From positions 62,001 through 126,000 of the forward strand of contig JAMLHN010000006.1 in assembly GCA_023957115.1 (NCBI GenBank): a stretch of DNA of 64,000 nucleotides, in the 5' to 3' direction. Shown piece by piece: positions 18,979-28,518 of this stretch. The notes under the pieces are model-generated. The model ran no database searches, was not told where the DNA came from, and worked only from the letters and a program-made list of their open reading frames with translations. The stretch comes from Thermomicrobiales bacterium. GTDB lineage: Bacteria; Chloroflexota; Chloroflexia; Thermomicrobiales; UBA6265. The position numbers and the translations under genes are program-made. Each line of letters opens with the position of its first letter. Within the stretch, counting starts at the first letter, position 1.

Positions 18979-20370
18979 ATGCTCAAACGAAGATTGCGAA
19001 CTCTCGCCCTCGCGGGCTCCCTGACGCTGGTTGGCGCGATTCCCCTCCTCCCGGTTGCCGCCACGGTCCAGCCGAGCTACGACACGATCAGAATCGACAG
19101 CGAGGGTTCTGCCACGCTGTATGAAGTGTCGATCGACTGGTCGCCCTTGGTGCTCAATCTGCCGGATGGCGGTGCTTGGGGATTCTTCACCGCCCAACTT
19201 CGCCTGCCAACCGAGCCCGGCGCCGACCCGACACTTTCCAACCGTCAGCTCTTCGCCACCCGCTTCGATCCGGGAACGGGAACCTGGCAGCCGGCCGTTG
19301 CCCTGCCAGGCGTGGTCAGCTTTGGTCCAACTGGCGTCGTCGACAGCACCGGCAACGCGCATCTCGTCTATACGATTCGAGGATCACTAGAGGCAGATTC
19401 GTACTCGACGCTGGTCTATCTGACCGCCGACGGATCGGGCCAGTGGAGCCAGCCCGCGGTCATCGTGCCCAGTGAGACCGCTGGACATCAGCTCAGCCCG
19501 GACCTGACCATCGACAGCGATGGCGGGATTCACCTCGCCTGGCAGGACCAGCGCGGCATTTCCGACGAGCTTCGCGCCGCCGACCCGTCCAATGCCGATG
19601 TCTTTGTCAGCGATCTGAACCCGGACGGTTCCTGGTCCGAGCCGGTCCAGTTGAACGTGCGGCCCGACGATCAGACGAACGCAAGCCGGCCGCAGCTCGT
19701 CGCCGATGGCGACCGGCTGGTGGCGGTCTGGTCGGTCTACAACACCGAGATTGGCCTCAACACGGCCACCACCCTGATGTGGAGTCAACGCAGCATCAAC
19801 GATCCGAATAGCTGGAGCGAACCACAGGCCGTCTTCGATCGGGGCTCGGACCTTATCGGCGGTCGTTTCCTCGATCTGGCCGACGATCCCGCCGGCGGCG
19901 TGACCCTTGTCTATGGGCGGCGCACCGAGGACGCGAATCAGCTCTACCTGCAGCGGCTGGACCAGGGTGGGGATGCCTGGAGCGAGGCAGCCCTCGTTGC
20001 CGAAGGTGACCGCGGCAGCTATCCGAAAATTGCCGTCGATTCCGATGGCACGACCTATATCGTCTACAACCTGGGAAGCGGTGTTTCGGTGAAAGTCGGA
20101 GCCATTGCGATCGCTCCAGGCGAGACCGTCGCCGGCACGGAAGAAACGATCACCGCCGGCGAAGAGGGCATCCAGGGGATTGCCGCCGTTTCGGTCGATA
20201 CGCTCGGCCGCCCGTGGATCATGTATTTCCATCAGCCGCTGCAGCAACCCGTGGAAGAGGCGCGCGTGCTGCGCTCGGCCTCGATCTCGAGCGCCCCGGC
20301 CGAAGCCCCCGTCACCGATGCGACGGTCGAAGCCGAGGCTCCGGAGGCATCCCCCGAAGCGTCGGAGTAG
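18979..20370 (+). CDS. Secreted beta-propeller-like (BNR/sialidase-fold) protein
   Basis: A 463-residue exported protein. The signal peptide (basic K-R-R-L-R, then hydrophobic, ending P-V-A-A-T) precedes repeated blades with Asp-box-like patterns such as D-S-D-G-G-I-H-L-A-W and D-S-T-G-N-A-H-L-V-Y, plus the recurring W-S-[EQ]-P words of BNR propellers. The Ala/Pro/Glu-rich C-terminus looks disordered and has no anchor. Sialidase catalytic residues are not evident, so carbohydrate binding or a scaffold role is safer than an enzyme claim. Start ATG 18979 follows GAGG by nine bases; the TTG at 18970 sits too close to it. It is co-oriented with the cupin gene 148 bp upstream. Confidence 0.75.
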   Translation: MLKRRLRTLALAGSLTLVGAIPLLPVAATVQPSYDTIRIDSEGSATLYEVSIDWSPLVLNLPDGGAWGFFTAQLRLPTEPGADPTLSNRQLFATRFDPGTGTWQPAVALPGVVSFGPTGVVDSTGNAHLVYTIRGSLEADSYSTLVYLTADGSGQWSQPAVIVPSETAGHQLSPDLTIDSDGGIHLAWQDQRGISDELRAADPSNADVFVSDLNPDGSWSEPVQLNVRPDDQTNASRPQLVADGDRLVAVWSVYNTEIGLNTATTLMWSQRSINDPNSWSEPQAVFDRGSDLIGGRFLDLADDPAGGVTLVYGRRTEDANQLYLQRLDQGGDAWSEAALVAEGDRGSYPKIAVDSDGTTYIVYNLGSGVSVKVGAIAIAPGETVAGTEETITAGEEGIQGIAAVSVDTLGRPWIMYFHQPLQQPVEEARVLRSASISSAPAEAPVTDATVEAEAPEASPEASE

Positions 20371-20423
20371 TCGGCGCCGCGAACCCGGCTCGCCGAAAAC
20401 CCGGAATTCAAAGTTGCGCACAA

Positions 20424-20449
20424 CGGTCCCGGATGATCATCCGGGACCG
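20424..20449. repeat. Perfect 26-bp palindrome
   Basis: An uninterrupted palindrome (arms CGGTCCCGGATGA) 53 bp after the propeller gene stop. It lacks a T-tract, so it is a possible operator or hairpin for the downstream repeat-protein gene rather than a classical terminator. Confidence 0.5.
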
Positions 20450-20543
20450 ATTGCGTTCGGCCAGGGTAGCCGGTACACTGGGTTTCGGTCTCCCGCTACG
20501 GGAATGTGAATCTGCGCGCCATGGGCACGGGTTCACCGCAGGG

Positions 20544-23500
20544 ATGGGTAGGTCTTTGAAACGTTCTTGGAACCGACAGTCGATCGCGATTGCCGCGGTT
20601 CTTTCCTTCCTGTTAGCGGCCTCTCTCGTCGCTCCGGGTGTGCGTGCCGATGATATCGGCGCCGGAGCCGATACGGAGGTCGATGCAGCCGCAATCGTTG
20701 GACTCGACTCAGCGTCGATAACCTCCGGGGGTGGACACACGGGCGGCAATGGCTTCGGAGCCGCCGCGGAAGGTGGACATTCGACCGGTGGTGACAGCAC
20801 GGGCGGCGCCGCAAACGGCGGCCCGGCGACCGGCGGTCCGGTCACGTCTGGAAGTACCTCAGCCAAACCAGCCGGCCAGGGGCAGAATGCCCAGGGTTCC
20901 GATGGGATCGATGGCAATCTTCTTCCGCAAACGACAACAACCTCTCCGTCATTAGTGACGATTTCTGGAGCCGATGGCGGTGACGGCACCGGCGGGACCG
21001 GTGGCACCGGCGCCAACGGGTTCAGCGCGATTGGCGGCGATGCCACCGGTGGCGGAGTTCGTGGCGGAAATGCGACCGGCGGCACCGGCACCGGTGGCGC
21101 CGGCGGTCTTGCCGGCAACGCGCAGGGCGGTAATGGCCGCGGCGGCAACGCATCCGGCTCGACCGTCGGCAATACGGCGGTTGGACAATCGGTCTCCGGA
21201 ACCGACTCCCAGGGTGGCGACGCCACCAGCTCGACGGTCAGTCAGGGCAATACGGGTGGCAACGGCGTCGGCGGAACCGGGACCGGGGGCAACTCCGAAG
21301 GCGGTGACGGCACCGGCGGCGCTGCCAACGGCGGCTCCGCGACCGGCGGCGTCGTCCGTGCTGGAGATACGACTGGCGGTCAAGGCGGCCAGGGCGGCAC
21401 CGGAACCGGTGGAGACGGAGGCGACGGCGGGGCGGTAACCCACGTCGCCAGTGAAATCACACAGAGCAGTGCACTGGACTGGGAAGGCGCTGGCAATACC
21501 CAGGTGCTAGGTGGCTCCGGTGGCGATGGCGCCGAAGGCGCCGGCGGAACCGGTGGCGATGGCGGCCTGGCGGTCGGCGGCGATGCCTTCGGTGGCAATG
21601 TCACCGGTGGCAACGGGACCGGTGGTAAAGGTGTCGGCGGCAACGCCGGCCAGGCGGGTACCGGCTACGGCGGCAATGGCACTGGCGGCAATGCCAGCGG
21701 TGACACAATTGGCGGCAGCGCCATCGGCGGCAACGCGGTTGGCAGCGGATCGATCGGCGGCTCAGCGCTCGCGCATACCGAAGGCGGCGGCAATCAAGGC
21801 GGCGCCGGTACCGGCGGTGCTGGCTATGGCGGCGACTCGCTCGGCGGCCAGGGCACGGGCGGTCAGGGCACCGGTGGAGGCGCCCAGGGCGGCGACGTTC
21901 ACGGCGGCACCACGACCGGGGGCACCGGCGGTACCGGCGGCACCGGACTCGGCGGCGATGGCGGAAACGGCGGCGATGTCGCATTGACCGAGATCGACGC
22001 TACGTATTCTGGCGGAGACGTGACGGTCACTGGTCTTGGCGGGAACACGGCGATTGCCGGAGACGGCGGTCAGGGTGGCGACGCCACCGGTGGTCAGGGC
22101 AGCGAAGGCGGAGATGCGGTCGGTGGTCGCGTCGTCGGCGGCAGTGTCACCGGCGGAAATGGCACCGGTGGCCTCGGCGTCGGCGGCAATTCCGGAACGG
22201 CCGGTCAGGGGCATGGTGGGAACGGTTATGGCGGCAACGCCAGTGGCACCACCGTCGGCGGCAACGCCACCGCGGGGAGCGGCGCCGGCTCCCAGGGTGG
22301 CGCCCTTTCGGACACAACGCATAACGCGAATGTCGGTGGGGTCGGTACCGGCGGCAACGGCTACGGCGGCGACGCTTTGGGCGGCACCGGCCAGGGTGGA
22401 TTCGGCCAGGGTGGCAACGCCACGGGCGGCGACGTCTACGAAGGCAACACCTATGGTGGAATCGGTGGTCAGGGCGGGCTCGCTCAAGGCGGATCTGGCG
22501 GCGCCGGCGGCAACGCGGTCATTTCTGGACTCGTCGTGACCTCCACGGACACACCGAATGGATCTATTTCCGCCATCAAGACTGGCGATTTCACCGCTGC
22601 CGGCAATGGCGGCGCGGGCGGCAATGCCCTTGGCGGCGATGCCGGCCAGGGTGGCTCAGCGACCGAATCGACCGGCGTTCTTGGCACGGTCGTTGGCGGT
22701 AAGGGAACCGGAGGCGCCGGTGTCGGGGGCTCGGGCGGCAACGCGGGTACCGGGCACGGCGGTAATGGCAGCAGTGGCAACGCAAGTGGCACCGGGGTTC
22801 CCGGCACGCAAAGCGACGCCGGTGGCACCACACCGGGCCAGATCGCGGTCTCCCCGAACATCTCACCGGATGATGTCGACGGCGAAGGCTACGACGGTGT
22901 CTCCGAAGATGGAGAGGGCCTCGAGGGCGATTATGCCGACGGCATTGCGACCCCTGGCGAAATCATCGAAGGCGAAACCGAGGACGGTCACATCGGCAAC
23001 GGTGGGGACGCCATCGGTGGACAAGGTGGGCAGGGCGGCAGCGCGGCGACCATCGGAATCATGACTTATGGATTCACGGGCTCCATCGATCTGACCCAAA
23101 CGGGCGCCGACTTCACGCTGGGCGGCAACGGCGGTGCGGGCGGTTCTGCGACCGGCGGCTATGGCTACATCGGAGGCAACGCCTTTGGTGGGGCCGGTGG
23201 CGCGGGCGGTGGGGCCTTCGATGCCCAGGTACTCGACCAGTCCTGCAACGTCTCGAATCTCATGTTCGATCTCACCAACGGACCGCGCGCCGAAATCGAC
23301 AGCGACTGCTCCCCCTCGACGGAAGCCGACCTCGTCTTTGGCGGCGTGGGCGGCGATGGCGGGACCGCGATCGGCGGACTGGGGCTGATCGGAGGCGGCA
23401 ACGCGATCGGCAGCGACGGTGGTGACGGCGGTTGTGGCCTTCGGTGGCGCATCGTATGGCGGCGATGGCGGCGGGCGGCAGCCGCGATTGCAACAGATGC

Positions 23501-23975
23501 CAATGCAACCGGTGGTGACGGCGGCGATGGTGGAAACGCCTCCGGAGTCATCGCAACGGCCGGCAACGGCGGCGCGGGCGGCGATGCAACCGCGTACGGC
23601 GGCGACGCGGTTGGCGGTGACGGTGGCGATGGCGGTGTCGCCGTCTCGACCGGCGGTACAACATCCGGCGGTAACGGGGGAGCTGGTGGCAACGCCACGG
23701 CCTATGGTGGCAACGCGACCGGAGGCAACGGCAGTCAACCCGGTTCGATCGACGCCGGCTCGGTCGGCGGGAACGGCGGAACCGCGGTCTCCGTCGGCGG
23801 CGATGCGACCGGCGGCAACGGTGGCGGCCTCGCCGACGGCGGTTGTGCCGTCTCGGTCGGTGGCAACGCGACCGGCGGTTCCGGCGGAACCGGCGGCTAC
23901 GACGGCTGTGGCGTCACCATGAACGACGCAGACGGTGACGGCATCTACGATATCGACTGGGGCAACGCCCCGTAG
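20544..23975 (+). CDS. Second Gly-rich macro-repeat secreted protein, no wall anchor
   Basis: About 1143 residues. A Sec signal peptide (basic K-R-S-W-N-R-Q, hydrophobic core, A-P-G-V-R-A-D) leads into G-G-N-G-x-G-G word repeats. These are arranged in larger units of roughly 185 residues that share G-T-G-Y-G-G-N-G-T-G-G-N-A-S-G-type passages. The end differs from the giant protein: no LPxTG or helix, but D-A-D-G-D-G-I-Y-D-I-D, an EF-hand/type-3-like calcium loop. Between about 23431 and 23478 the frame is locally wrong (L-R-W-R-I-V-W-R-R-W-R-R); the Gly-rich pattern continues in another frame, suggesting a compensated pair of indels. ATG 20544 is assumed; TTG 20556 is possible. Confidence 0.82.
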   Translation: MGRSLKRSWNRQSIAIAAVLSFLLAASLVAPGVRADDIGAGADTEVDAAAIVGLDSASITSGGGHTGGNGFGAAAEGGHSTGGDSTGGAANGGPATGGPVTSGSTSAKPAGQGQNAQGSDGIDGNLLPQTTTTSPSLVTISGADGGDGTGGTGGTGANGFSAIGGDATGGGVRGGNATGGTGTGGAGGLAGNAQGGNGRGGNASGSTVGNTAVGQSVSGTDSQGGDATSSTVSQGNTGGNGVGGTGTGGNSEGGDGTGGAANGGSATGGVVRAGDTTGGQGGQGGTGTGGDGGDGGAVTHVASEITQSSALDWEGAGNTQVLGGSGGDGAEGAGGTGGDGGLAVGGDAFGGNVTGGNGTGGKGVGGNAGQAGTGYGGNGTGGNASGDTIGGSAIGGNAVGSGSIGGSALAHTEGGGNQGGAGTGGAGYGGDSLGGQGTGGQGTGGGAQGGDVHGGTTTGGTGGTGGTGLGGDGGNGGDVALTEIDATYSGGDVTVTGLGGNTAIAGDGGQGGDATGGQGSEGGDAVGGRVVGGSVTGGNGTGGLGVGGNSGTAGQGHGGNGYGGNASGTTVGGNATAGSGAGSQGGALSDTTHNANVGGVGTGGNGYGGDALGGTGQGGFGQGGNATGGDVYEGNTYGGIGGQGGLAQGGSGGAGGNAVISGLVVTSTDTPNGSISAIKTGDFTAAGNGGAGGNALGGDAGQGGSATESTGVLGTVVGGKGTGGAGVGGSGGNAGTGHGGNGSSGNASGTGVPGTQSDAGGTTPGQIAVSPNISPDDVDGEGYDGVSEDGEGLEGDYADGIATPGEIIEGETEDGHIGNGGDAIGGQGGQGGSAATIGIMTYGFTGSIDLTQTGADFTLGGNGGAGGSATGGYGYIGGNAFGGAGGAGGGAFDAQVLDQSCNVSNLMFDLTNGPRAEIDSDCSPSTEADLVFGGVGGDGGTAIGGLGLIGGGNAIGSDGGDGGCGLRWRIVWRRWRRAAAAIATDANATGGDGGDGGNASGVIATAGNGGAGGDATAYGGDAVGGDGGDGGVAVSTGGTTSGGNGGAGGNATAYGGNATGGNGSQPGSIDAGSVGGNGGTAVSVGGDATGGNGGGLADGGCAVSVGGNATGGSGGTGGYDGCGVTMNDADGDGIYDIDWGNAP

Positions 23976-24003
23976 CCGCCCGGTTCAACAGTCAGAACCC
24001 TCA

Positions 24004-24036
24004 AACGGTGGTGGGATCTCTCCCACCACCGTTTTT
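24004..24036 (+). terminator. Rho-independent terminator
   Basis: A perfect 13-bp stem (AACGGTGGTGGGA with its complement) and a TCTC loop are followed directly by a T-tract, 28 bp after the stop of the Gly-rich gene. Confidence 0.9.
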
Positions 24037-24077
24037 TCGATCTCGTGCGTTCACGCGGAGCGTCGCCCTGGTAGAAC

Positions 24078-24251
24078 GGGTATTGCAGGCTCAACCGTCA
24101 TACCCGCTGCCCCGTAACGTCGCGCCATCGATGGCGACGCTACGTGGTTCGATGCGCGACGAAATCCAGGTGATTATCTGGAGGATGCCTTGCGGTGTAG
24201 CTGCCGGCCCTGTGCCGACGAACTTCGCCGGCACAGGGCCGGCAGCTACAC
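24078..24251. repeat. Cluster of three intergenic hairpins
   Basis: Between the terminator and the prepilin peptidase gene are CGGGTA/TACCCG arms (24078-24107), a GCCATCGATGGC palindrome with extended flanks (24113-24144), and a striking perfect 23-bp inverted repeat with an 11-base spacer (24195-24251). The last begins with GTGTAGCTGCCGG and ends with its complement. A looser relative of its GC-rich core (GCCGGCG/CGCCGGC) occurs at 61793-61836, suggesting a dispersed REP-like element. No gene is visible from 23976 to 24353. Confidence 0.7.
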
Positions 24252-24353
24252 GACTCAGGGTTGATATGCATGTGTCATGGACCCGGATTCCGTGCGACAG
24301 CACGCCGGTACACCGCTTATCGACGTTGTTTGGAACATGACTGCTTGCCCAGA

Positions 24354-25091
24354 TCACCGCAGGAGCGTCAGCAAACCACCCAAACAGAGAAACGGTCCAT
24401 ACGCGGTCGCGCGATGCCGGGATGACTCCGACAGGAGTGGCAATGCAATACTCCCAATGACCCCCAGAATCACCGAGAAGACCAGAGCGGGCACGATACC
24501 GTCTCCACGGACGAGCGCCCCAACCGCGGCGGCAATGTAGATGTCCCCGATCCCGATCGAGGAAACCTTCAGACTCATGCTGCGAAAGACCCATCGGGAA
24601 AGCGCGAAGAACGCAAGCGCAATTGCGATCCCGGCGCTGAGACCGACCATCGCGGATCCCATGCCACGAGGCCCATCGAGAAAGCCAAGCACCGTCGCAA
24701 CGACCAGCGCGAAGACGATGCTATTCAGGTAGAGGACATTCCCCCGGATATCGATGACCAGGATAAGTAGCAACGGAACCGCCGCGACCGCCGAAAACAC
24801 GAGCTGCCTACTATCGTCCCATTTCCAGCCAAGCAGCAAGAAATAGAGTCCGACTCCACCATCCCAAATGAATCGAAGTCTCGGCTGCTCGACACGACAC
24901 GATCGACAGCGATACGCGGTCAGGAACCCGTAGAACGGCAACCAGGTCGTCGGAGAGAGTGCCGACCGGCAACTGACGCAGGCCGGTTTCAGATGAGCGG
25001 TCCCCCGCCCCAATCCAATCTCCGAAAGATTCCAGAGAACGGCGCCAAGCAACAGACCGAGAAGGAACAACCCGGGGAGCAGCAAACTCAC
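24354..25091 (-). CDS. Prepilin peptidase (type IV leader peptidase, A24 family)
   Basis: A 245-residue polytopic membrane aspartyl protease that cleaves class III leader peptides of type IV pilin-like proteins. It has the cytoplasmic zinc loop with two CxxC pairs (C-V-S-C and C-R-S-C), a first catalytic Asp in V-I-D-I-R and the second in G-I-G-D. About seven hydrophobic segments are visible. The start is GTG 25089-25091, overlapping the aroE stop by four bases. It is the last gene of the mltG-aroE operon. No pilin gene is in the window. Confidence 0.85.
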   Translation of the reverse strand: MSLLLPGLFLLGLLLGAVLWNLSEIGLGRGTAHLKPACVSCRSALSPTTWLPFYGFLTAYRCRSCRVEQPRLRFIWDGGVGLYFLLLGWKWDDSRQLVFSAVAAVPLLLILVIDIRGNVLYLNSIVFALVVATVLGFLDGPRGMGSAMVGLSAGIAIALAFFALSRWVFRSMSLKVSSIGIGDIYIAAAVGALVRGDGIVPALVFSVILGVIGSIALPLLSESSRHRATAYGPFLCLGGLLTLLR

Positions 25092-25929
25092 GTACGCGCT
25101 GCCCGCGCAGCCAGGGCAGCCGCCATCATCACATCGACCGGAGGCGTTTGGCCCGACCAGATTTCGAGTGACCGCGCCCCCTGATAGACCAGCATTTCCA
25201 ACCCATCGACTGTCCGCAGACCGCGCGCTCGTGCTGCCTCGAGCAGATCGGTATCCCGATAGGTAATATCGACCACAAGGGCCGAATCGGCAAGCGCGCC
25301 GATCTGATCGCCGGTCAACGGCATTTCGCCACGTTTCCATCCGAGTGCAGTCGCATTGATGACGACATCCGCGGCAGCCAATACCCGATTCGCCTCAGCA
25401 GATCCGGACGCAGTGCCGACGACCAACACTGGTACGAGATCGTCCCGAAGACGTTCCGCCCGCTCGATCGAGCGGTTGAGTACGATCCTCGCGGCGCGCC
25501 CACCCCTTCGAGACTCAGCACCGCCGCCCGCGCGGCACCCCCTGCGCCCAGGACCACCGCGCGACACCCATCGAGCCGGTCGTCGTGCAGGCGCAGCGAC
25601 TGACTGAGTCCGTAGACATCGGTATTGTCTCCGGCGAGCCGGCCATCCCGGTTCGAGATGGTGTTGACGGCCCCGGCCCGACGCGCGAGATTCGAAACCT
25701 CATCGATGAGCGAGAGAACGTTTTCCTTGTGCGGCACCGTCACATTCGCGCCCAGCACATCGCGTTCCCGCAACGATGCGATTCTCTCGGGCAGCGTTGC
25801 GAGCGGCGTATGCCAGCGTTCGTAGGTTGCGGAAATACCCAGCACATCCAACGCCGGTTGTTGCATCGCCGGCGAAATCGAGTGTTCGACCGGATCGCCG
25901 ACAACCCCTACCCGCCGCCCACTGGTCAT
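25088..25929 (-). pseudogene. aroE: Shikimate dehydrogenase, interrupted by one frameshift
   Basis: AroE reduces 3-dehydroshikimate to shikimate with NADPH in aromatic amino-acid synthesis. The N-terminal part (from ATG 25927-25929) has S-I-S-P for substrate binding, N-V-T-V-P-H-K with the catalytic Lys, the N-T-D Asp and the start of the NADPH loop G-A-G-G-A-A-R-A. After about codon 140 the frame changes: the rest (I-V-L-N-R-S to the stop at 25088, including V-D-I-T-Y) lies in another frame. The break is within the GC-rich run 25491-25506, where one extra base explains it. It starts three bases after the mltG stop. A short GC slip makes a sequencing error plausible. Confidence 0.85.
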
Positions 25930-25932
25930 CGA

Positions 25933-27054
25933 TCAGGCCCCCGAGAACGGATCGCTGTTCGGGGCAGGCTCGCTCACGTCACCGGCGATGAAATCGATGT
26001 TCTGCTGCTGTTGGTCCAGTGTCGTGGCGAAGAGGTGGTACCCCGTGCCGTCGGCCCTGGCATAGAAGAAGTAGTAGGGCGATTCAGCCGGGAAGAGCAC
26101 CGCGCGAACCGATGAGTACCCTGGATTGGCGATCGGCCCCGGCGGCATTCCATACACCTGATACGTGTTGTAAGGACTCTCGGCATAGAGATCGTCGCCG
26201 GTGAGCTCCGGCCACCAGTTGCCTTCTGTCCCCAATGCGTACTGGACCGTCGGATCGGCATCGAGCCGCCAACCCTCCGCATAGCGCTTCATATAGATGT
26301 CCGCGATATAGGGGCGTTCTTCCGAAACCGCGGCTTCGCGCTCGACCAGCGATGCAAAGGTCATCACTTCATAGAGGGTGAGCCCCATCTCGGCCGCGCG
26401 GTCACGCATATCCTGCGGAATCTTCATATCGAAGTTGTTCAACATCGACTCGATGATCTCATTGGCAGACGAGTCGGGCGTGAAATTGTAGGTGTCCGGA
26501 AAGAGATACCCTTCCAGCGAGGCTCCCTCTGGACGGTCGGCCAGGAAGCTGAAATTTTCCGATGGATAGTCTTGCGCGGCCGTCATGAACTCATCGAACG
26601 TGCCGTTCCAGCCGAGCGCGACCAGCTCTTCGGCAATCTGCTCGGTACGCCACCCTTCGATGACGGTAATCGAGAGCGTCGTGTTGTCGCTGCTTGCCAG
26701 CGAACCGCTTTCCGCGTCCGATCCATCCGAGTTTCCGGTGATCGTATCGATAATCTCGCCGACCGACATCCCCTTGACGAGACGATAGGAGCCGGGTATG
26801 AGATCCTGATTCACGACCCGCATCCGGCTGGTGAAATAGGTTTTGCTGTTGATCAGTCCATTGTCTTCGAGCAGCGCGGCGATCGCATCCGTATCGTCGG
26901 CTTCGTTGATCTTGACCGTATAGACCTTCCCGATATCGTCGGGGCGGGATTCAGCCTGAAAATGCTCGAATGCGCGCGCGCCGCCCAGCAAGACGAGACC
27001 GGAAAGGACCAGAATGGTCGCGATTTTGAGAATTTGTACGAGCCATTGAACCAT
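25933..27054 (-). CDS. mltG: Endolytic murein transglycosylase MltG
   Basis: A 373-residue single-pass membrane enzyme that cuts nascent glycan strands in the periplasm-equivalent space and sets chain length. An N-terminal helix (about residues 8-25, I-L-V-L-S-G-L-V-L-L-G-G) precedes a LysM-like region. The YceG domain follows with the catalytic Glu in A-S-L-V-E-R-E-A and the conserved tail Y-G-M-P-P-G-P-I-A-N-P-G. Length is normal. It is the first gene of an operon with aroE and the prepilin peptidase, in tight coupling. Confidence 0.93.
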   Translation of the reverse strand: MVQWLVQILKIATILVLSGLVLLGGARAFEHFQAESRPDDIGKVYTVKINEADDTDAIAALLEDNGLINSKTYFTSRMRVVNQDLIPGSYRLVKGMSVGEIIDTITGNSDGSDAESGSLASSDNTTLSITVIEGWRTEQIAEELVALGWNGTFDEFMTAAQDYPSENFSFLADRPEGASLEGYLFPDTYNFTPDSSANEIIESMLNNFDMKIPQDMRDRAAEMGLTLYEVMTFASLVEREAAVSEERPYIADIYMKRYAEGWRLDADPTVQYALGTEGNWWPELTGDDLYAESPYNTYQVYGMPPGPIANPGYSSVRAVLFPAESPYYFFYARADGTGYHLFATTLDQQQQNIDFIAGDVSEPAPNSDPFSGA

Positions 27055-27191
27055 CGAGTTGGGGCCTGCGCAGAGTCCGTATATGATCGGAACGAAGCTC
27101 GGCGTCGCGGGGTTTCGCCGAATCGGGGAAGCAGCACGCTTCCGTGCAGTAGGTCATTGTAGTTTTGGACTCGGCTGCAAGACAAATCGGA

Positions 27192-28157
27192 ATGGCTCGT
27201 TTGGACAGGTCACTGCCTCCCTTGATCGTCATCTGCGGCGCCACCGCGACCGGCAAGACTGCCCTCTCGATCGAGCTCTGCCGCCGCTTCGATGGGGAGG
27301 TCATCAATGCCGACTCCCGCTACTTCTATCGTGGGATGGATATCGGGGTCGCGAAACCGACGATGGCCGAACGCAAAGGGGTGCCCCATCATCTGATCGA
27401 CATCCTCGATTTCGACGATTCCGAAGGAATGTCGCTTGCGGTCTTCCAGCAGCTCGCCTTCGCCGCGATCGACGATGTCCTCTCCCGCGGGAAACTGCCG
27501 TTCCTGACCGGCGGCACCCCCCTTTATATCAATGCCACGGTCGAGAACTGGCGTATCCCCGCAGTGCCACCCGACGAAGCGTTCCGCGCTCGGCTCGCGC
27601 ACGAGATCGAAACCAACGGGCTCGCCGCGGCGGTCGAGCAATTGCGTTCGGTCGATCCTGTCGCCGCCGAACGCAGCGGGACGAACCCGCGTCGCGTGAT
27701 ACGGGCCCTGGAGATCTATCGGGCCACGGGCAAACCGATGTCGGAAATCGAGGGAAAGGACCCACCTCGGTATCGCACCCTCGAGCTCGGCCTCTCCGTG
27801 CCACGAGAACAGCTTTACCGGGCGATCGATGCCCGCGTCGACGATCAGATCGCCGAGGGACTCGAACGCGAGGTGCGGACGCTCCTGGAAGCGGGTGTTC
27901 CACGCACGCATCCGGCGTTCTCCGCCCTCGGGTACCGCCAGCTCTTTCCGGTCATCGACGGCGACGAATCGCTCGAAAACGCGATCCAGACGATCAAGCA
28001 CGATACGCATCGCTACGTCCGCCACCAGGAAACCTGGTTGCGCCGCAACCCCCGAATCGTCTGGCTGGACACCACTCAACCAAACTGGCAACACCACGCC
28101 ATCCAGTCCATCGAAGAATTCCTCGCAACGCCTCCTTACGCGCCGAAACCCCGGTAG
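27192..28157 (+). CDS. miaA: tRNA dimethylallyltransferase
   Basis: MiaA transfers an isopentenyl group from DMAPP to A37 of tRNAs reading UNN codons. The 321-residue protein begins with the P-loop G-A-T-A-T-G-K-T, followed by N-A-D-S-R-Y-F-Y-R-G-M-D-I-G and the D-I-L-D and T-G-G-T-P-L-Y motifs. The C-terminal tRNA-binding insertion and the H-x-x-R-Y-V-R-H-Q-E-T-W-L region are intact. I start at ATG 27192; an in-frame TTG nine codons upstream is less likely. It is divergent from mltG. Confidence 0.95.
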   Translation: MARLDRSLPPLIVICGATATGKTALSIELCRRFDGEVINADSRYFYRGMDIGVAKPTMAERKGVPHHLIDILDFDDSEGMSLAVFQQLAFAAIDDVLSRGKLPFLTGGTPLYINATVENWRIPAVPPDEAFRARLAHEIETNGLAAAVEQLRSVDPVAAERSGTNPRRVIRALEIYRATGKPMSEIEGKDPPRYRTLELGLSVPREQLYRAIDARVDDQIAEGLEREVRTLLEAGVPRTHPAFSALGYRQLFPVIDGDESLENAIQTIKHDTHRYVRHQETWLRRNPRIVWLDTTQPNWQHHAIQSIEEFLATPPYAPKPR

Positions 28158-28518
28158 GGGCACCTCCCCGTGGGTGCGATACCGCCCCGTCTAGAGAAAC
28201 ACACGACCCCACGCTCGGTCCGTAGTCATCAACCCCTACGCCAGCGAGGCAAACCGCTCTCACCTGCGTCCATCGTCCTTCCAGCAAACCCCACTCACAA
28301 TCAGGCGTATGAGCTTCTGACTTCAGTCTGGAGATACCCCGAATACCCTCTCGGCTTCTCGACTCGACTCGCTGCTGCGCAGAGCCCCTCCACTTCGCTG
28401 CGCTACGGTCGAGGCGACAGTGGGTTTCCTTCGCCCAATCCCAGTCCCAACCGATCTGGTAGAGTGCTCCGAACGAGCCACTTGCCCGACATCGAGAACC
28501 TGGTTGGACACGCCCCGC
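28158..28518. other. Intergenic stretch with a repeated GC-rich element
   Basis: No gene is visible. The segment 28368-28424 closely resembles 32230-32284: both run CTCGCTGC, then CCCTCC, CTTCG, TGCGCT, CGGTCG and CGAC. This marks a dispersed non-coding element present twice in the window. Confidence 0.5.
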
